Origin: Sinorhizobium sp. A49
GTDB taxonomy: Bacteria; Pseudomonadota; Alphaproteobacteria; Rhizobiales; Rhizobiaceae
NCBI RefSeq assembly: GCF_002002725.1
Contig: NZ_MUNW01000043.1
Location: forward strand, 1-64,000
Length of the DNA stretch: 64,000 bases
Direction: 5' to 3'
Part shown: piece by piece, positions 1-9,792 of the stretch
Layout: every line of letters begins with the position of its first letter
How positions within the stretch are numbered: position 1 is the stretch's first letter
The notes under the pieces: generated by a model
What the model saw: the letters and a program-made list of their open reading frames with translations, nothing else
Told to the model about the DNA's origin: nothing
Database searches by the model: none
Translations under genes and position numbers: made by a program

Positions 1-87
1 GCCAAGGTGCCGGCGAGCGGCGAAACGGAAGCGGGCTCGACCGAGGATGCCGGACCGGAAAAGACCGACCTCAACACAAAACCCTGA
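1..87 (+). CDS. C-terminal fragment of an unidentified protein
   Basis: From base 1 the first frame stays open for 28 codons and stops at TGA (85-87). The visible tail is rich in Gly, Glu, Thr and Pro and ends DLNTKP, which looks like a disordered C-terminus. The start lies outside the window and no domain is visible, so no function is assigned. It converges on the Lrp-family gene, whose stop is at base 94. Confidence 0.4.
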   Translation, partial: AKVPASGETEAGSTEDAGPEKTDLNTKP

Positions 88-93
88 CCCGGG

Positions 94-525
94 TTAGCGA
101 TCGATCCGGGTCGAGAGAATGATAGACGACAGCGTGCGGTCGACGCCGTCGATCTCGCCGATGCGATCGATCAGCAGGTCGAGTTCGTTGATCGATGCCG
201 CCGCAACGACCGCGATCAGGTCGAAGCTGCCACTGACGGAGTGGAGCATGCGGATCTCGCGGATGGCGGCAAGCTCAGGCGTCACGCGGCTCAGTGCCCG
301 CGGCGCGATGGTGATCAGCACATGCGCCTTGACCAGACCCTTTTCATAGCTCTCCGACAGACGGACACCGTAACCGGCAATCACGCCTTCGCGCTCCAGC
401 CGCTCGATCCGCGCCTGCACGGTCGTTCGCGACAGTCCGAGCCTGCGGGCAATCGTGGCCGTCGGCATGCGGGCGTTTTCGCTGAGCACGGCGAGAAGCT
501 CGCGATCCTTGTCGGTGATCTGCAT
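94..525 (-). CDS. Lrp/AsnC-family transcriptional regulator
   Basis: A 143-residue protein with the Lrp/AsnC architecture. An N-terminal helix-turn-helix (about residues 5-45, with LSENARMPTATIARRLGLSRTTVQARI) is followed by a ligand-sensing RAM domain (about 65-143). Such proteins bind DNA as multimers and usually respond to an amino acid. ATG 525 is chosen because an AGGTGG lies nine bases upstream; a TTG at 546 would add seven residues. It is divergent from the saccharopine dehydrogenase-like gene starting at 652. By analogy with other Lrp-divergent catabolic genes it probably controls that gene and senses lysine or a related compound, which is inference. Confidence 0.85.
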   Translation of the reverse strand: MQITDKDRELLAVLSENARMPTATIARRLGLSRTTVQARIERLEREGVIAGYGVRLSESYEKGLVKAHVLITIAPRALSRVTPELAAIREIRMLHSVSGSFDLIAVVAAASINELDLLIDRIGEIDGVDRTLSSIILSTRIDR

Positions 526-651
526 TTCGTCGGTCCACCTAGGCAATCTGCCGAATATCTATAGGCGATTTAGTCATATCAGCGCTTCAAATCAACAGCT
601 CCCCGCCAGACAATGGGGAACGAAACGCATTTCATACCCTGGGGGAAAGTC

Positions 652-1755
652 ATGAAGAACATCGTTGTCATCGGAGCAGGCAAGATCGGCTCCACCATTG
701 CGCGCATGCTCGCGCACACCGGCGATTACAGCGTCTGCGTTGCCGACCGTAGCGCCGAGCAGCTCAGCCAGATCGAGAAGCACGACGCCATCACCACGGC
801 TGCCGTCGACATCGGCGACAAGAAGGCGCTCGTTTCCCTTCTCTCCGGCAAGTTCGCCGTTCTGAGCGCCGCACCGTTCCACCTGACGGTCGCCATTGCC
901 GAAGCCGCGGCAGACGCCGGCATCCACTACCTCGACCTGACCGAAGACGTCGAATCCACCCGCCAGGTCAAGGCGATCGCCGCCAAGGCCAGCACCGCCT
1001 TCATTCCGCAGTGCGGCCTCGCACCGGGCTTCATCTCGATCGTTGCCAATGATCTCGCCAGCCGCTTCGAGACGCTCGAAAGCGTGCGCATGCGCGTCGG
1101 CGCGCTGCCGCAGTACCCGTCCAACGCTCTCAACTACAACCTGACCTGGAGCACCGACGGCGTCATCAACGAATATATCGAGCCCTGCGAAGCGATCGTC
1201 GAGCATAGCCTGATCGAAGTGCCCGCCATGGAAGAGCGCGAAGAATTCTCGCTCGACGGCGTCACCTACGAAGCCTTCAACACGTCTGGTGGCCTCGGCA
1301 CGCTCTGCGAATCCTTGAAGGGCAAGGTCCGCACGCTGAACTACAAGACGATCCGCTACCCCGGCCACGCCGCCATCATGAAGGCGCTCCTCAACGACCT
1401 CGGCCTGCGTCACCGCCGCGAAGTCCTGAAAGACATCTTCGAAAACGCACTGCCGACCACCACCCAGGACGTCGTCGTCATCTTCGTGACGGTTTCCGGC
1501 TTCCGCGAAGGTCGCCTGATCCAGGAAACCTACGCCAACAAGGTCTATAGCGGCGTCGTCGCCGGTCGCATGCAGAGCGGCATCCAGATCACCACCGCCG
1601 GCAGCATTTGCGCCGTGCTCGATCTGCTGGCCAACGGCAAGATCGCGTCCAAGGGCTTCGTTCGTCAGGAAGACATCGCTCTCGATACCTTCCTCGCAAA
1701 CCGCTTCGGTCACTACTACGCCCAGAAGGGTGAGGCAGAGCGCGTCGCCGGCTGA
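652..1755 (+). CDS. Saccharopine dehydrogenase-family NAD(P)-dependent oxidoreductase
   Basis: A 367-residue protein opening with a Rossmann nucleotide-binding loop (GAGKIG, residues 8-13), followed by a saccharopine dehydrogenase/LYS9-like catalytic half. Relatives oxidise lysine, saccharopine or carboxynorspermidine. The short length without a lysine-ketoglutarate reductase domain, and the divergent Lrp regulator, favour a lysine-degradation enzyme such as a lysine dehydrogenase, but substrate cannot be read from the sequence. ATG 652 is preceded by GGGGGAAAG. The open frame extends to 613 without a better start. A strong hairpin terminator follows 30 bases after the stop, so the gene is probably monocistronic. 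Confidence 0.85.
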   Translation: MKNIVVIGAGKIGSTIARMLAHTGDYSVCVADRSAEQLSQIEKHDAITTAAVDIGDKKALVSLLSGKFAVLSAAPFHLTVAIAEAAADAGIHYLDLTEDVESTRQVKAIAAKASTAFIPQCGLAPGFISIVANDLASRFETLESVRMRVGALPQYPSNALNYNLTWSTDGVINEYIEPCEAIVEHSLIEVPAMEEREEFSLDGVTYEAFNTSGGLGTLCESLKGKVRTLNYKTIRYPGHAAIMKALLNDLGLRHRREVLKDIFENALPTTTQDVVVIFVTVSGFREGRLIQETYANKVYSGVVAGRMQSGIQITTAGSICAVLDLLANGKIASKGFVRQEDIALDTFLANRFGHYYAQKGEAERVAG

Positions 1756-1784
1756 GATAACCCGGTTCGACTGTGCTGACTTTG

Positions 1785-1812
1785 ATGCCCGGGTTCTGCC
1801 CGGGCATTTTTT
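1785..1812 (+). terminator. Rho-independent terminator of the saccharopine dehydrogenase-like gene
   Basis: A perfect 9-bp stem (1785-1793 with 1799-1807, ATGCCCGGG paired with CCCGGGCAT) and a 5-base loop, followed by a run of T to 1812. It sits 30 bases after the stop codon at 1755. Confidence 0.85.
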
Positions 1813-1925
1813 ATGCGGTGTAGTTCGTGGGGATGAGCCTGCCCAAGGTGGCGCGTCGGCCACGCTGCACGATCAAGCCCTCAAGCGTGAACGGTGCTGC
1901 GGCACGAGCGCCGGTTCGGCGGCAA

Positions 1926-2198
1926 TAGAGCGCTTCATCTTTAAACGGAAGCAATTCTGTTGGCTCAAAACGGCCGCTCCACACGAAGGATGGCGCTGAG
2001 CGATGCCGATTCCATCGAGCAAGCCATCCGACACAGTGGGCGGTCGTTTTCAGCCAACCCGAAGGGCCGGATGAATTTTGGCCATTGCCGGCGGTGGCCG
2101 TCTCGACCGCAGCGTCAGCTGCGCTCTTCGCCAACCGCCTTGGTCCTGGCCGAAATTCCTTCCGGCAGAATGCCTCCGTTTAAAGATGAAGCGCTCTA
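1926..2198. repeat. 273-bp intergenic mosaic element with perfect 24-bp terminal inverted repeats
   Basis: Bases 1926-1949 are the exact reverse complement of 2175-2198. Inside lie two large imperfect palindromes in tandem: about 1958-1983 against 2033-2059, and about 2066-2098 against 2131-2164. Tandem long palindromes are the hallmark of the RIME-type mosaic elements described in Rhizobium and Sinorhizobium, but membership needs a comparison. No transposase is encoded, so it is a non-autonomous repeat. Its right end contains the stop codon of manC. The flanking bases 1813-1925 hold no supportable gene. Confidence 0.75.
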
Positions 2199-3623
2199 GG
2201 TCCGGCCAAACTCGTCCTCGATCCGGATGATGTCGTCTTCTCCGAGATACGACCCGGTCTGGACCTCGATCAACTCCAGCGGGATCTTGCCGGGATTGTG
2301 CAGCCGGTGCACGGTGCCTTGCGGAATGTAGACCGACTCGTTTTCATGCAGCAGACGCGTTTCGCCGGCCATGGTGATCTCCGCCGTGCCACGTACGACG
2401 ATCCAGTGTTCGGCGCGGTGATGATGCTTCTGCAACGAGATCTTCTGGCCGGGGCTGACCTTCAGCCGCTTGACCTCGTAGCGCTCGCCGCTGGAAACCG
2501 AGGAGACCGCCCCCCAGGGCCTGTAGGACGTCGGGTGCTCCTCGGTAAGCTCCGATGTCGCCTGCGAGCGTGCGAGCACCTTGACGATGTTGCCGACGCT
2601 CTGGCTGTCTTCCAGCCGCCCGACATAGACGGCGTCCTCGCTGGCGATCACGGCGATGTCTTCGAGCCCCTGCACCGCCAGGTGAATGTCCCGCGACAGC
2701 ACCAGAGAATTGCGGGTGTTCGATACCGTCGCCTTGTCGGTGACGACATTGCCGTCAGCGTCCTTGCGGCCGGTTTTCCAGACTGCATCCCAACTGCCGA
2801 GGTCCGACCAGGCGAAAGACGAAGGTACGACGGCGGCGCGGGCCGTCTTTTCGAAAACAGCATAATCGACCGAGATATCAGGTGCTGCGGCGAAAGCTTT
2901 CGCCTCCAGCCGGCTGAAATCGAGATCCTTGCTGGCACCCTCGACGGCGGCCTTCGTCTGGGAATAGACCTCGGGCGCATAAAGCTGCATTTCGTCGAGG
3001 AAGACCTTGACGGGCAGCATGAACATGCCGGAGTTCCAGAGGTAATGTTCGGTCGAAAGCATGGCCTCCGCCTTGGCGCGATCCGGCTTTTCGACGAAGC
3101 GGGCGACCCGGTTTGCGCCCGCCGACAACGCCTCGCCAAGCTCGATATAGCCGTAGCCGGTCGCCGGCTCCGTCGGCGTGATCCCAAAGGTGACCAGTTC
3201 GCCGGCCTGCGCAGCCTGCTGTGCCCGCAGCATGCAATCGAAATAGACCGCTCCGGCATCGATCTCGTGATCGGAGGCCAGCACCTGCATGATTGCGGCT
3301 TCGCCGAATTTGGCGAGCACGACGAAGGCAGCGGCGGCAAGCGCCGGTGCCGTGTTGCGGGCGACAGGCTCGAGCAGGATGTCGCTGAGCGGCGCCCCGA
3401 CGGCGCGCGCCTGCTCGGCGACGATGAAGCGGAAATCGCTGTTGGTGACGATGATGGCCGGCTCGTAGAGGCTGGTATCGCTGACACGATCCAGCGTCTG
3501 CTGGAACAGTGAGCGATCGGACAGGATCTGCAGGAACTGCTTCGGCGCGCCCGAGCGCGACAGCGGCCACAGGCGCGTCCCTTTTCCACCCGCCATGATT
3601 ACGGGGACGATCTTAGACATCAT
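2196..3623 (-). CDS. manC: Mannose-1-phosphate guanylyltransferase / mannose-6-phosphate isomerase (bifunctional type II)
   Basis: A 475-residue protein. The N-terminal nucleotidyltransferase domain carries GGKGTRLWPLSR near residue 12, the GTP/pyrophosphorylase signature. The C-terminal cupin, near residue 400, has the QKHHHRAEHW metal-binding motif of type II phosphomannose isomerases. It makes GDP-mannose from mannose-1-phosphate for exopolysaccharide or LPS. Tandem ATGs lie at 3623 and 3620 behind AGAGG; 3623 is taken. The frame is open to 3734 but that part is unlike the family. The stop codon TAG (2196-2198) lies inside the terminal repeat of the adjacent mosaic element. No other polysaccharide gene is adjacent. 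Confidence 0.92.
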   Translation of the reverse strand: MMSKIVPVIMAGGKGTRLWPLSRSGAPKQFLQILSDRSLFQQTLDRVSDTSLYEPAIIVTNSDFRFIVAEQARAVGAPLSDILLEPVARNTAPALAAAAFVVLAKFGEAAIMQVLASDHEIDAGAVYFDCMLRAQQAAQAGELVTFGITPTEPATGYGYIELGEALSAGANRVARFVEKPDRAKAEAMLSTEHYLWNSGMFMLPVKVFLDEMQLYAPEVYSQTKAAVEGASKDLDFSRLEAKAFAAAPDISVDYAVFEKTARAAVVPSSFAWSDLGSWDAVWKTGRKDADGNVVTDKATVSNTRNSLVLSRDIHLAVQGLEDIAVIASEDAVYVGRLEDSQSVGNIVKVLARSQATSELTEEHPTSYRPWGAVSSVSSGERYEVKRLKVSPGQKISLQKHHHRAEHWIVVRGTAEITMAGETRLLHENESVYIPQGTVHRLHNPGKIPLELIEVQTGSYLGEDDIIRIEDEFGRT

Positions 3624-3833
3624 GCCAAGCCTCTGCGCGCATCGAACGAATGCCCATCCATACAGGACCGATGCTAAAGAATGCCTGAAGCCGGCCGCGC
3701 AAACAAACCGCACCAAAGGCGAGGCATGCCCCACACTTCGGATAGGATGCCGGCTTGCCCATCGTCTTTACGCCGTACCGATTCGCACCGGCGCACGGTA
3801 CGGCGGCTCTATTGCATCCGCCACCCGGTAACA

Positions 3834-3861
3834 AAAAACCCCGCTCGAAGGCGGGGCTTTT
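3834..3861 (-). terminator. Terminator of the atpHAGDC operon
   Basis: A GC-rich hairpin (CCCCGC with GCGGGG, 6-base loop) flanked by A and T tracts, 31 bases past the atpC stop. Read on the minus strand it ends in a T run. The symmetrical flanks could also stop plus-strand transcription. Confidence 0.8.
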
Positions 3862-3891
3862 TCATTGGTTTATCCCGTCGGGATGTCCCTT

Positions 3892-4296
3892 TCAGGCCGG
3901 GATCACGATTTCCCCGAGCTTCGTCAGTTCGGCGATGAACTGTTCGACGCGCGTCTTCTTTTCGTCGCCGGCACCATCCAGCTCGGCACGAACCGCCTCG
4001 ATGCGCTTTTCCAGCGCAGTGCGGTCGAGCTCGTCGACGTGCACGGCAGATTCTGCAAGCAGGGTGCAGCCGGTCGGCAGGATATCGGCAAAGCCGCCGA
4101 AGACGGCGAATCGCTCGGTCCTGCCGTCTGCCGTCTTCACGGTGACGACGCCGGGCTTTACCGTCGTCATTGTCGGGGCATGATTGGCCATCACGGTCAT
4201 CTCGCCCTCGGTCGCCGGAATGACGACTTCCGTCACCTTCTCGGAGAGGAGCAGGCGCTCGGGGTAAACAAGCTCAAAATTGAAACTGTCGGCCAT
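3892..4296 (-). CDS. atpC: F1F0 ATP synthase epsilon subunit
   Basis: A 134-residue protein (MADSFNFELVYPERLLLSEKVTEVVIPATEGEMTV is the typical opening, cut here at family level) with the N-terminal beta-sandwich and C-terminal two-helix region of epsilon. It sits on the central stalk, couples gamma rotation to catalysis and can inhibit ATP hydrolysis. The start at 4296 matches the family; an ATG two codons earlier (4302) is nearer to GAGAAG and cannot be excluded. It is the last gene of the F1 operon and follows atpD by 125 bases. Confidence 0.93.
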   Translation of the reverse strand: MADSFNFELVYPERLLLSEKVTEVVIPATEGEMTVMANHAPTMTTVKPGVVTVKTADGRTERFAVFGGFADILPTGCTLLAESAVHVDELDRTALEKRIEAVRAELDGAGDEKKTRVEQFIAELTKLGEIVIPA

Positions 4297-4421
4297 GACC
4301 ATTCACTTCTCGTGGGCTCGCCACCTGAGGTGGCAGGCTGTGCATGTCTTCCCTGCCCCGCCATGGGCGGAACGCAGGATGAAAGCCTCGGCGCATCGCT
4401 GCGCCGAGGCTCACGATGCTA

Positions 4422-5960
<1,539 letters not shown>

Positions 5961-6842
5961 TTAGAGCGCTTCCGCGCCCGAGATGATTTCAATGAGTTCC
6001 TTGGTGATCTGAGCCTGGCGCTGACGGTTGTAGCTCAGCGTCAGCTTGTTGATCATGTCACCAGCATTGCGCGTGGCATTGTCCATCGCGCTCATCTTTG
6101 CGCCCATTTCACCGGCGACGTTCTCGAGCAGCGCCCGGAAGATCTGCACCGAAATGTTGCGCGGAATGAGATCGCTTAGGATCGCGCCCGCGTCCGGCTC
6201 ATATTCGTAGACGGCCGAAGCATCCGATGCTTCCACTGCGACCGGGCCGGCCGAAGCGGGGATCAGCTGCTGTGCCGTCGGAATCTGGGCGATAACGGAC
6301 TTGAACTCAGAATAGAACAACGTGCAGACATCGAACTCGCCCTTTTCGAAGAGCGCGATGACCTTGTGGCCAATCTGGTCGGCGTTCTGGAAGCCGACCT
6401 TCTTGATCTCACGCAGGTCGACACGATCGATAATCAGCGACGCGAATTCGCGACGCAGAATATCGAAGCCTTTCTTGCCGACGCAGATGATCTTCACCGT
6501 CTTGCCTGCGGCAAGCAGCTTGCGAACGTGGTCGCGAGCATGGCGAGCGATCTGCGAGTTGAAGCCGCCGCAAAGGCCGCGTTCAGCCGTGCAGACGACC
6601 AGCAGATGCGTGTCGTCCTTGCCGGTGCCCGTCATCAGAGCAGGTGCACCGTCGTCCGCGCCGACCGCCTGGGCGATGTTGGCGAGAACGGCAGCCATGC
6701 GCTGCGAGTAAGGCCGGGCGGCCTCGGCCGCCTCCTGCGCACGCCGAAGCTTCGCCGCGGCGACCATTTTCATCGCCTTGGTGATCTTCTGCGTCGCCTT
6801 GACGGAGGCGATCCGGTTCTTCAGATCCTTAAGTGAAGGCAT
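5961..6842 (-). CDS. atpG: F1F0 ATP synthase gamma subunit
   Basis: A 293-residue protein. The N-terminal helix ([20 protein letters not shown]) and the C-terminal helix ([20 protein letters not shown]) are the two ends that form the rotating coiled coil inside the alpha3beta3 ring. It transmits torque from the F0 ring to the catalytic sites. Length is standard for the family. It follows atpA by 27 bases and precedes atpD. Confidence 0.96.
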   Translation of the reverse strand: MPSLKDLKNRIASVKATQKITKAMKMVAAAKLRRAQEAAEAARPYSQRMAAVLANIAQAVGADDGAPALMTGTGKDDTHLLVVCTAERGLCGGFNSQIARHARDHVRKLLAAGKTVKIICVGKKGFDILRREFASLIIDRVDLREIKKVGFQNADQIGHKVIALFEKGEFDVCTLFYSEFKSVIAQIPTAQQLIPASAGPVAVEASDASAVYEYEPDAGAILSDLIPRNISVQIFRALLENVAGEMGAKMSAMDNATRNAGDMINKLTLSYNRQRQAQITKELIEIISGAEAL

Positions 6843-6869
6843 CCGTTATCCGTCCTAAATGAAATCCGC

Positions 6870-8399
6870 TCAGGCGAAAGACTTGGCGAAGCTGTCGATT
6901 GCAGCCTTCAGCTTGCCCTTGACGTCGTCGGAGATCGCCTTGTCCTTGCGGATGGTTTCCAGGATGTCCTTGCCTTCCGAACGCATGTACGAAAGCAGGC
7001 CCTGCTCGAACTTGCCGACCTGGTTGACCGGCAGCTTGTCGAGGTAACCGTTGACACCTGCGAAGATGACAGCGACCTGCTCTTCCGTCTTCAGCGGCGA
7101 GAACTGCGGCTGCTTCAGGAGTTCGGTCAGGCGGGCACCACGGTTCAGCAGACGCTGGGTAGCGGCATCGAGGTCGGAGCCGAACTGCGCAAAGGCCGCC
7201 ATTTCGCGGTACTGAGCGAGTTCACCCTTGATCGAGCCGGCAACCTGCTTCATCGCCTTGATCTGCGCGGCGGAACCGACGCGCGAAACCGAAAGACCGA
7301 CGTTAACGGCCGGACGGATGCCCTGATAGAACAGGTCGGTTTCAAGGAAGATCTGGCCGTCGGTGATCGAGATCACGTTGGTCGGAATGAACGCGGAAAC
7401 GTCGTTGCCCTGCGTTTCGATGACCGGCAGAGCCGTCAGCGAGCCGGCGCCATTGTCGTCCGAGAGCTTTGCAGCGCGCTCGAGCAGGCGGGAGTGCAGG
7501 TAGAAAACGTCGCCCGGGTAAGCTTCGCGGCCCGGCGGGCGGCGCAGCAGGAGCGACATCTGACGGTAGGAAACAGCCTGCTTCGACAGGTCGTCGTAGC
7601 CGATCAGGGCGTGCTTGCCGTTGTCGCGGAAGTATTCGCCCATCGCGCAACCGGCGAACGGTGCGAGGTACTGCATCGGAGCCGGGTCGGATGCGGTGGC
7701 AGCAACGATGATCGAGTACTGCAGAGCGCCACGCTCTTCCAGAACCTTCACGAACTGGGCAACCGTCGAACGCTTCTGGCCGATTGCGACGTAGACGCAA
7801 TACAGCTTGTCACCTTCCGGACCATTGTCGTGAATGGCCTTCTGGTTGAGAATCGTGTCGAGGATGATCGCGGTCTTGCCGGTCTGGCGGTCGCCGATGA
7901 CGAGCTCGCGCTGGCCACGGCCAACCGGGATGAGGGCATCGATGGCCTTGAGGCCGGTCGACATCGGCTCATGCACCGACTTGCGCGGGATAATGCCAGG
8001 AGCCTTGACGTCAACGCGCGAGCGCTGCTTGGCGTTGATCGGGCCCTTGCCGTCGATCGGGTTGCCGAGCGCGTCGACGACGCGGCCGAGCAGTTCCGGA
8101 CCAACCGGAACGTCCACGATGGCGCCGGTCCGCTTAACGGTGTCGCCTTCCTTGATGTCACGGTCCGAACCGAAAATAACGACGCCGACATTGTCGGCTT
8201 CGAGGTTCAGCGCCATGCCGCGAATTCCACCCGGGAATTCGACCATCTCGCCTGCCTGAACATTGTCGAGGCCGTAGACGCGGGCGATACCGTCACCGAC
8301 GGAAAGCACCTGGCCGACTTCGGAGACTTCTGCTTCCTGGCCGAAATTTTTGATCTGATCTTTAAGAATTGCGGAAATTTCCGCGGCGCGGATATCCAT
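6870..8399 (-). CDS. atpA: F1F0 ATP synthase alpha subunit
   Basis: A 509-residue protein with the non-catalytic nucleotide site P-loop GDRQTGKT (169-176) and the alpha-subunit signature [14 protein letters not shown] near residue 365. It alternates with beta in the F1 hexamer. Its ATG shares one base with the atpH stop (TGATG), so the two are translationally coupled. Length and start match the family. Confidence 0.97.
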   Translation of the reverse strand: MDIRAAEISAILKDQIKNFGQEAEVSEVGQVLSVGDGIARVYGLDNVQAGEMVEFPGGIRGMALNLEADNVGVVIFGSDRDIKEGDTVKRTGAIVDVPVGPELLGRVVDALGNPIDGKGPINAKQRSRVDVKAPGIIPRKSVHEPMSTGLKAIDALIPVGRGQRELVIGDRQTGKTAIILDTILNQKAIHDNGPEGDKLYCVYVAIGQKRSTVAQFVKVLEERGALQYSIIVAATASDPAPMQYLAPFAGCAMGEYFRDNGKHALIGYDDLSKQAVSYRQMSLLLRRPPGREAYPGDVFYLHSRLLERAAKLSDDNGAGSLTALPVIETQGNDVSAFIPTNVISITDGQIFLETDLFYQGIRPAVNVGLSVSRVGSAAQIKAMKQVAGSIKGELAQYREMAAFAQFGSDLDAATQRLLNRGARLTELLKQPQFSPLKTEEQVAVIFAGVNGYLDKLPVNQVGKFEQGLLSYMRSEGKDILETIRKDKAISDDVKGKLKAAIDSFAKSFA

Positions 8400-8965
8400 C
8401 AGCCGACCTCTTTCAGTGCAAGCTTAAGGGTAGAGAGTTTGGTGCGAAGGGAAGTGTCAATCTGGCGGGACCCGACCTTGACGATCAGACCTCCAAGAAT
8501 AGACGGGTCGACGATGACGTTCACAGTCACGTCTTTGCCGGTGACGCTCTTGAGCGCCGCCTTCAATTCAGTTTCCTGCGCTGCGGTGAGCGCATGGGCC
8601 GACGTTACGTCGGCAGAAATTTCACCCCGGTGACGCGCGGCGATCAGGCGGAACGCCTTGATCATGCCCGGCAGCGTAAACAGGCGGCGATTGCGCGCAA
8701 CAACCTTGAGGAAGTTACCGACGAGACCAGAGATACCGGCCTTGGCGACGATCGCCGAAATGGCCTTGAACTGGTCGTCGGCAGAAAAGACGGGGCTAAC
8801 GATCAGCCGCTTCAGGTCTTCGCTGCCATCGATCAGGGCCTGGACGCGGGTAAGATCCGCACCGACCGCCTCGACGGAACCCGCTTCGAGAGCGAGGTCA
8901 AAAAGCGAGGACGCATACCTTTCTGCAACACCGGAAATAAGCTGGGATGTGTCTGCCACGGGCAC
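8399..8965 (-). CDS. atpH: F1F0 ATP synthase delta subunit
   Basis: A 188-residue OSCP/delta protein: an N-terminal helical bundle ([18 protein letters not shown]) and a C-terminal domain ending with the conserved [21 protein letters not shown]. It joins F1 to the peripheral stalk. The start is GTG 8965 with GAGAAG just upstream. It is the first gene of the F1 operon, and no F0 gene (atpB, E, F) lies in the window, which is the split arrangement normal for alphaproteobacteria. The promoter must lie in 8966-9222, where no clear consensus was recognised. Confidence 0.95.
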   Translation of the reverse strand: MPVADTSQLISGVAERYASSLFDLALEAGSVEAVGADLTRVQALIDGSEDLKRLIVSPVFSADDQFKAISAIVAKAGISGLVGNFLKVVARNRRLFTLPGMIKAFRLIAARHRGEISADVTSAHALTAAQETELKAALKSVTGKDVTVNVIVDPSILGGLIVKVGSRQIDTSLRTKLSTLKLALKEVG

Positions 8966-9222
8966 AAGCTTCTCTCAATTTCATCCAAGAACGGTGGTGG
9001 CGGCGAGCCGTCAACTTAACGTCCTGAATTTGCTGCAATAATTTGCGGGCTATCGAGGCCTGGCGACCCACTTCCCCCGCAATTCGCGGTTCGTCTAGCA
9101 TAGGAAGTTTGGACTCGCAACACGCGAACGGCAGGAATGCGGCATAAGTCGACCCGGTTTGGCCGAATTTTGCCGTAAATTCGTTCCTGAGGATGTGAAT
9201 CGCGAAAACGCGAGGGCGGCGA

Positions 9223-9609
9223 TCAGATCATTCCGAAGACATAGGCAAGCGGAAGAACGGCAAGGGCGGCCTGCACCAGAAGCGCCACCCAGTTGTAGAG
9301 CGTGGCGCCGTTATCGCTCATCATCGACAGGATCCGAGCGAAAGCGGCAAGCGCAAAAGCGGCACCGACGGCAAGATAGACCATCGGCTGCGCCAGAAGG
9401 ATAGCGGCAAGGCCAAGGCCGGCATGCATGCCGCCCATGGTCGAGCGCGCCTCGGCGAGCCCCCCGCGGCGACCCTCGGCAATACCGATGCCGGCGGCGC
9501 GAAAGGCAAGCCGCGGCGCAAACAGCATGACGACGCCGATCAGCGCCGCTGCGGCCGCCGCACAGAAGGCGAGAAACTCGCCGGTTTCCGTCGGAATGTA
9601 GAACTCCAT
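9223..9609 (-). CDS. Small four-helix membrane protein, DUF4345-like
   Basis: A 128-residue, very hydrophobic protein with four predicted membrane segments, roughly residues 10-30, 55-75, 78-95 and 105-127. The loop with AEARSTMGGMHAGLGLA resembles the DUF4345-type small membrane proteins, but this is a pattern impression. No catalytic motif is seen and function is unknown. It lies between priA and the atp operon on the same strand, 257 bases upstream of atpH, and probably has its own promoter. Confidence 0.7.
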   Translation of the reverse strand: MEFYIPTETGEFLAFCAAAAAALIGVVMLFAPRLAFRAAGIGIAEGRRGGLAEARSTMGGMHAGLGLAAILLAQPMVYLAVGAAFALAAFARILSMMSDNGATLYNWVALLVQAALAVLPLAYVFGMI

Positions 9610-9792
9610 GCCCGTTCCCGCAGATGAGCGCCGATCTCGTTCGCATCGCGCTCAGGGCCATCCCCCCTCGCGACACGCCTCAAACCTCTAGCGCATGTCG
9701 CAGCCGTTGTGAATCGCCCACCGCTCGATCACCTCGGCGATCCCAGGAAACTTCTGATCGAAAGCAGACGCCAGATCTGAGGAAACTTGCGA

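Noticed and set aside
592-1863. Long minus-strand frame opposite the saccharopine dehydrogenase-like gene
   Set aside because: Shadow frame caused by the strong G/C third-position bias; the plus-strand protein has clear motifs.
1811-2134. Minus-strand frame of 107 codons in the mosaic element and its flank
   Set aside because: It runs through the palindromic repeat, has no ribosome site and no recognised domain; probably chance in a repeat.
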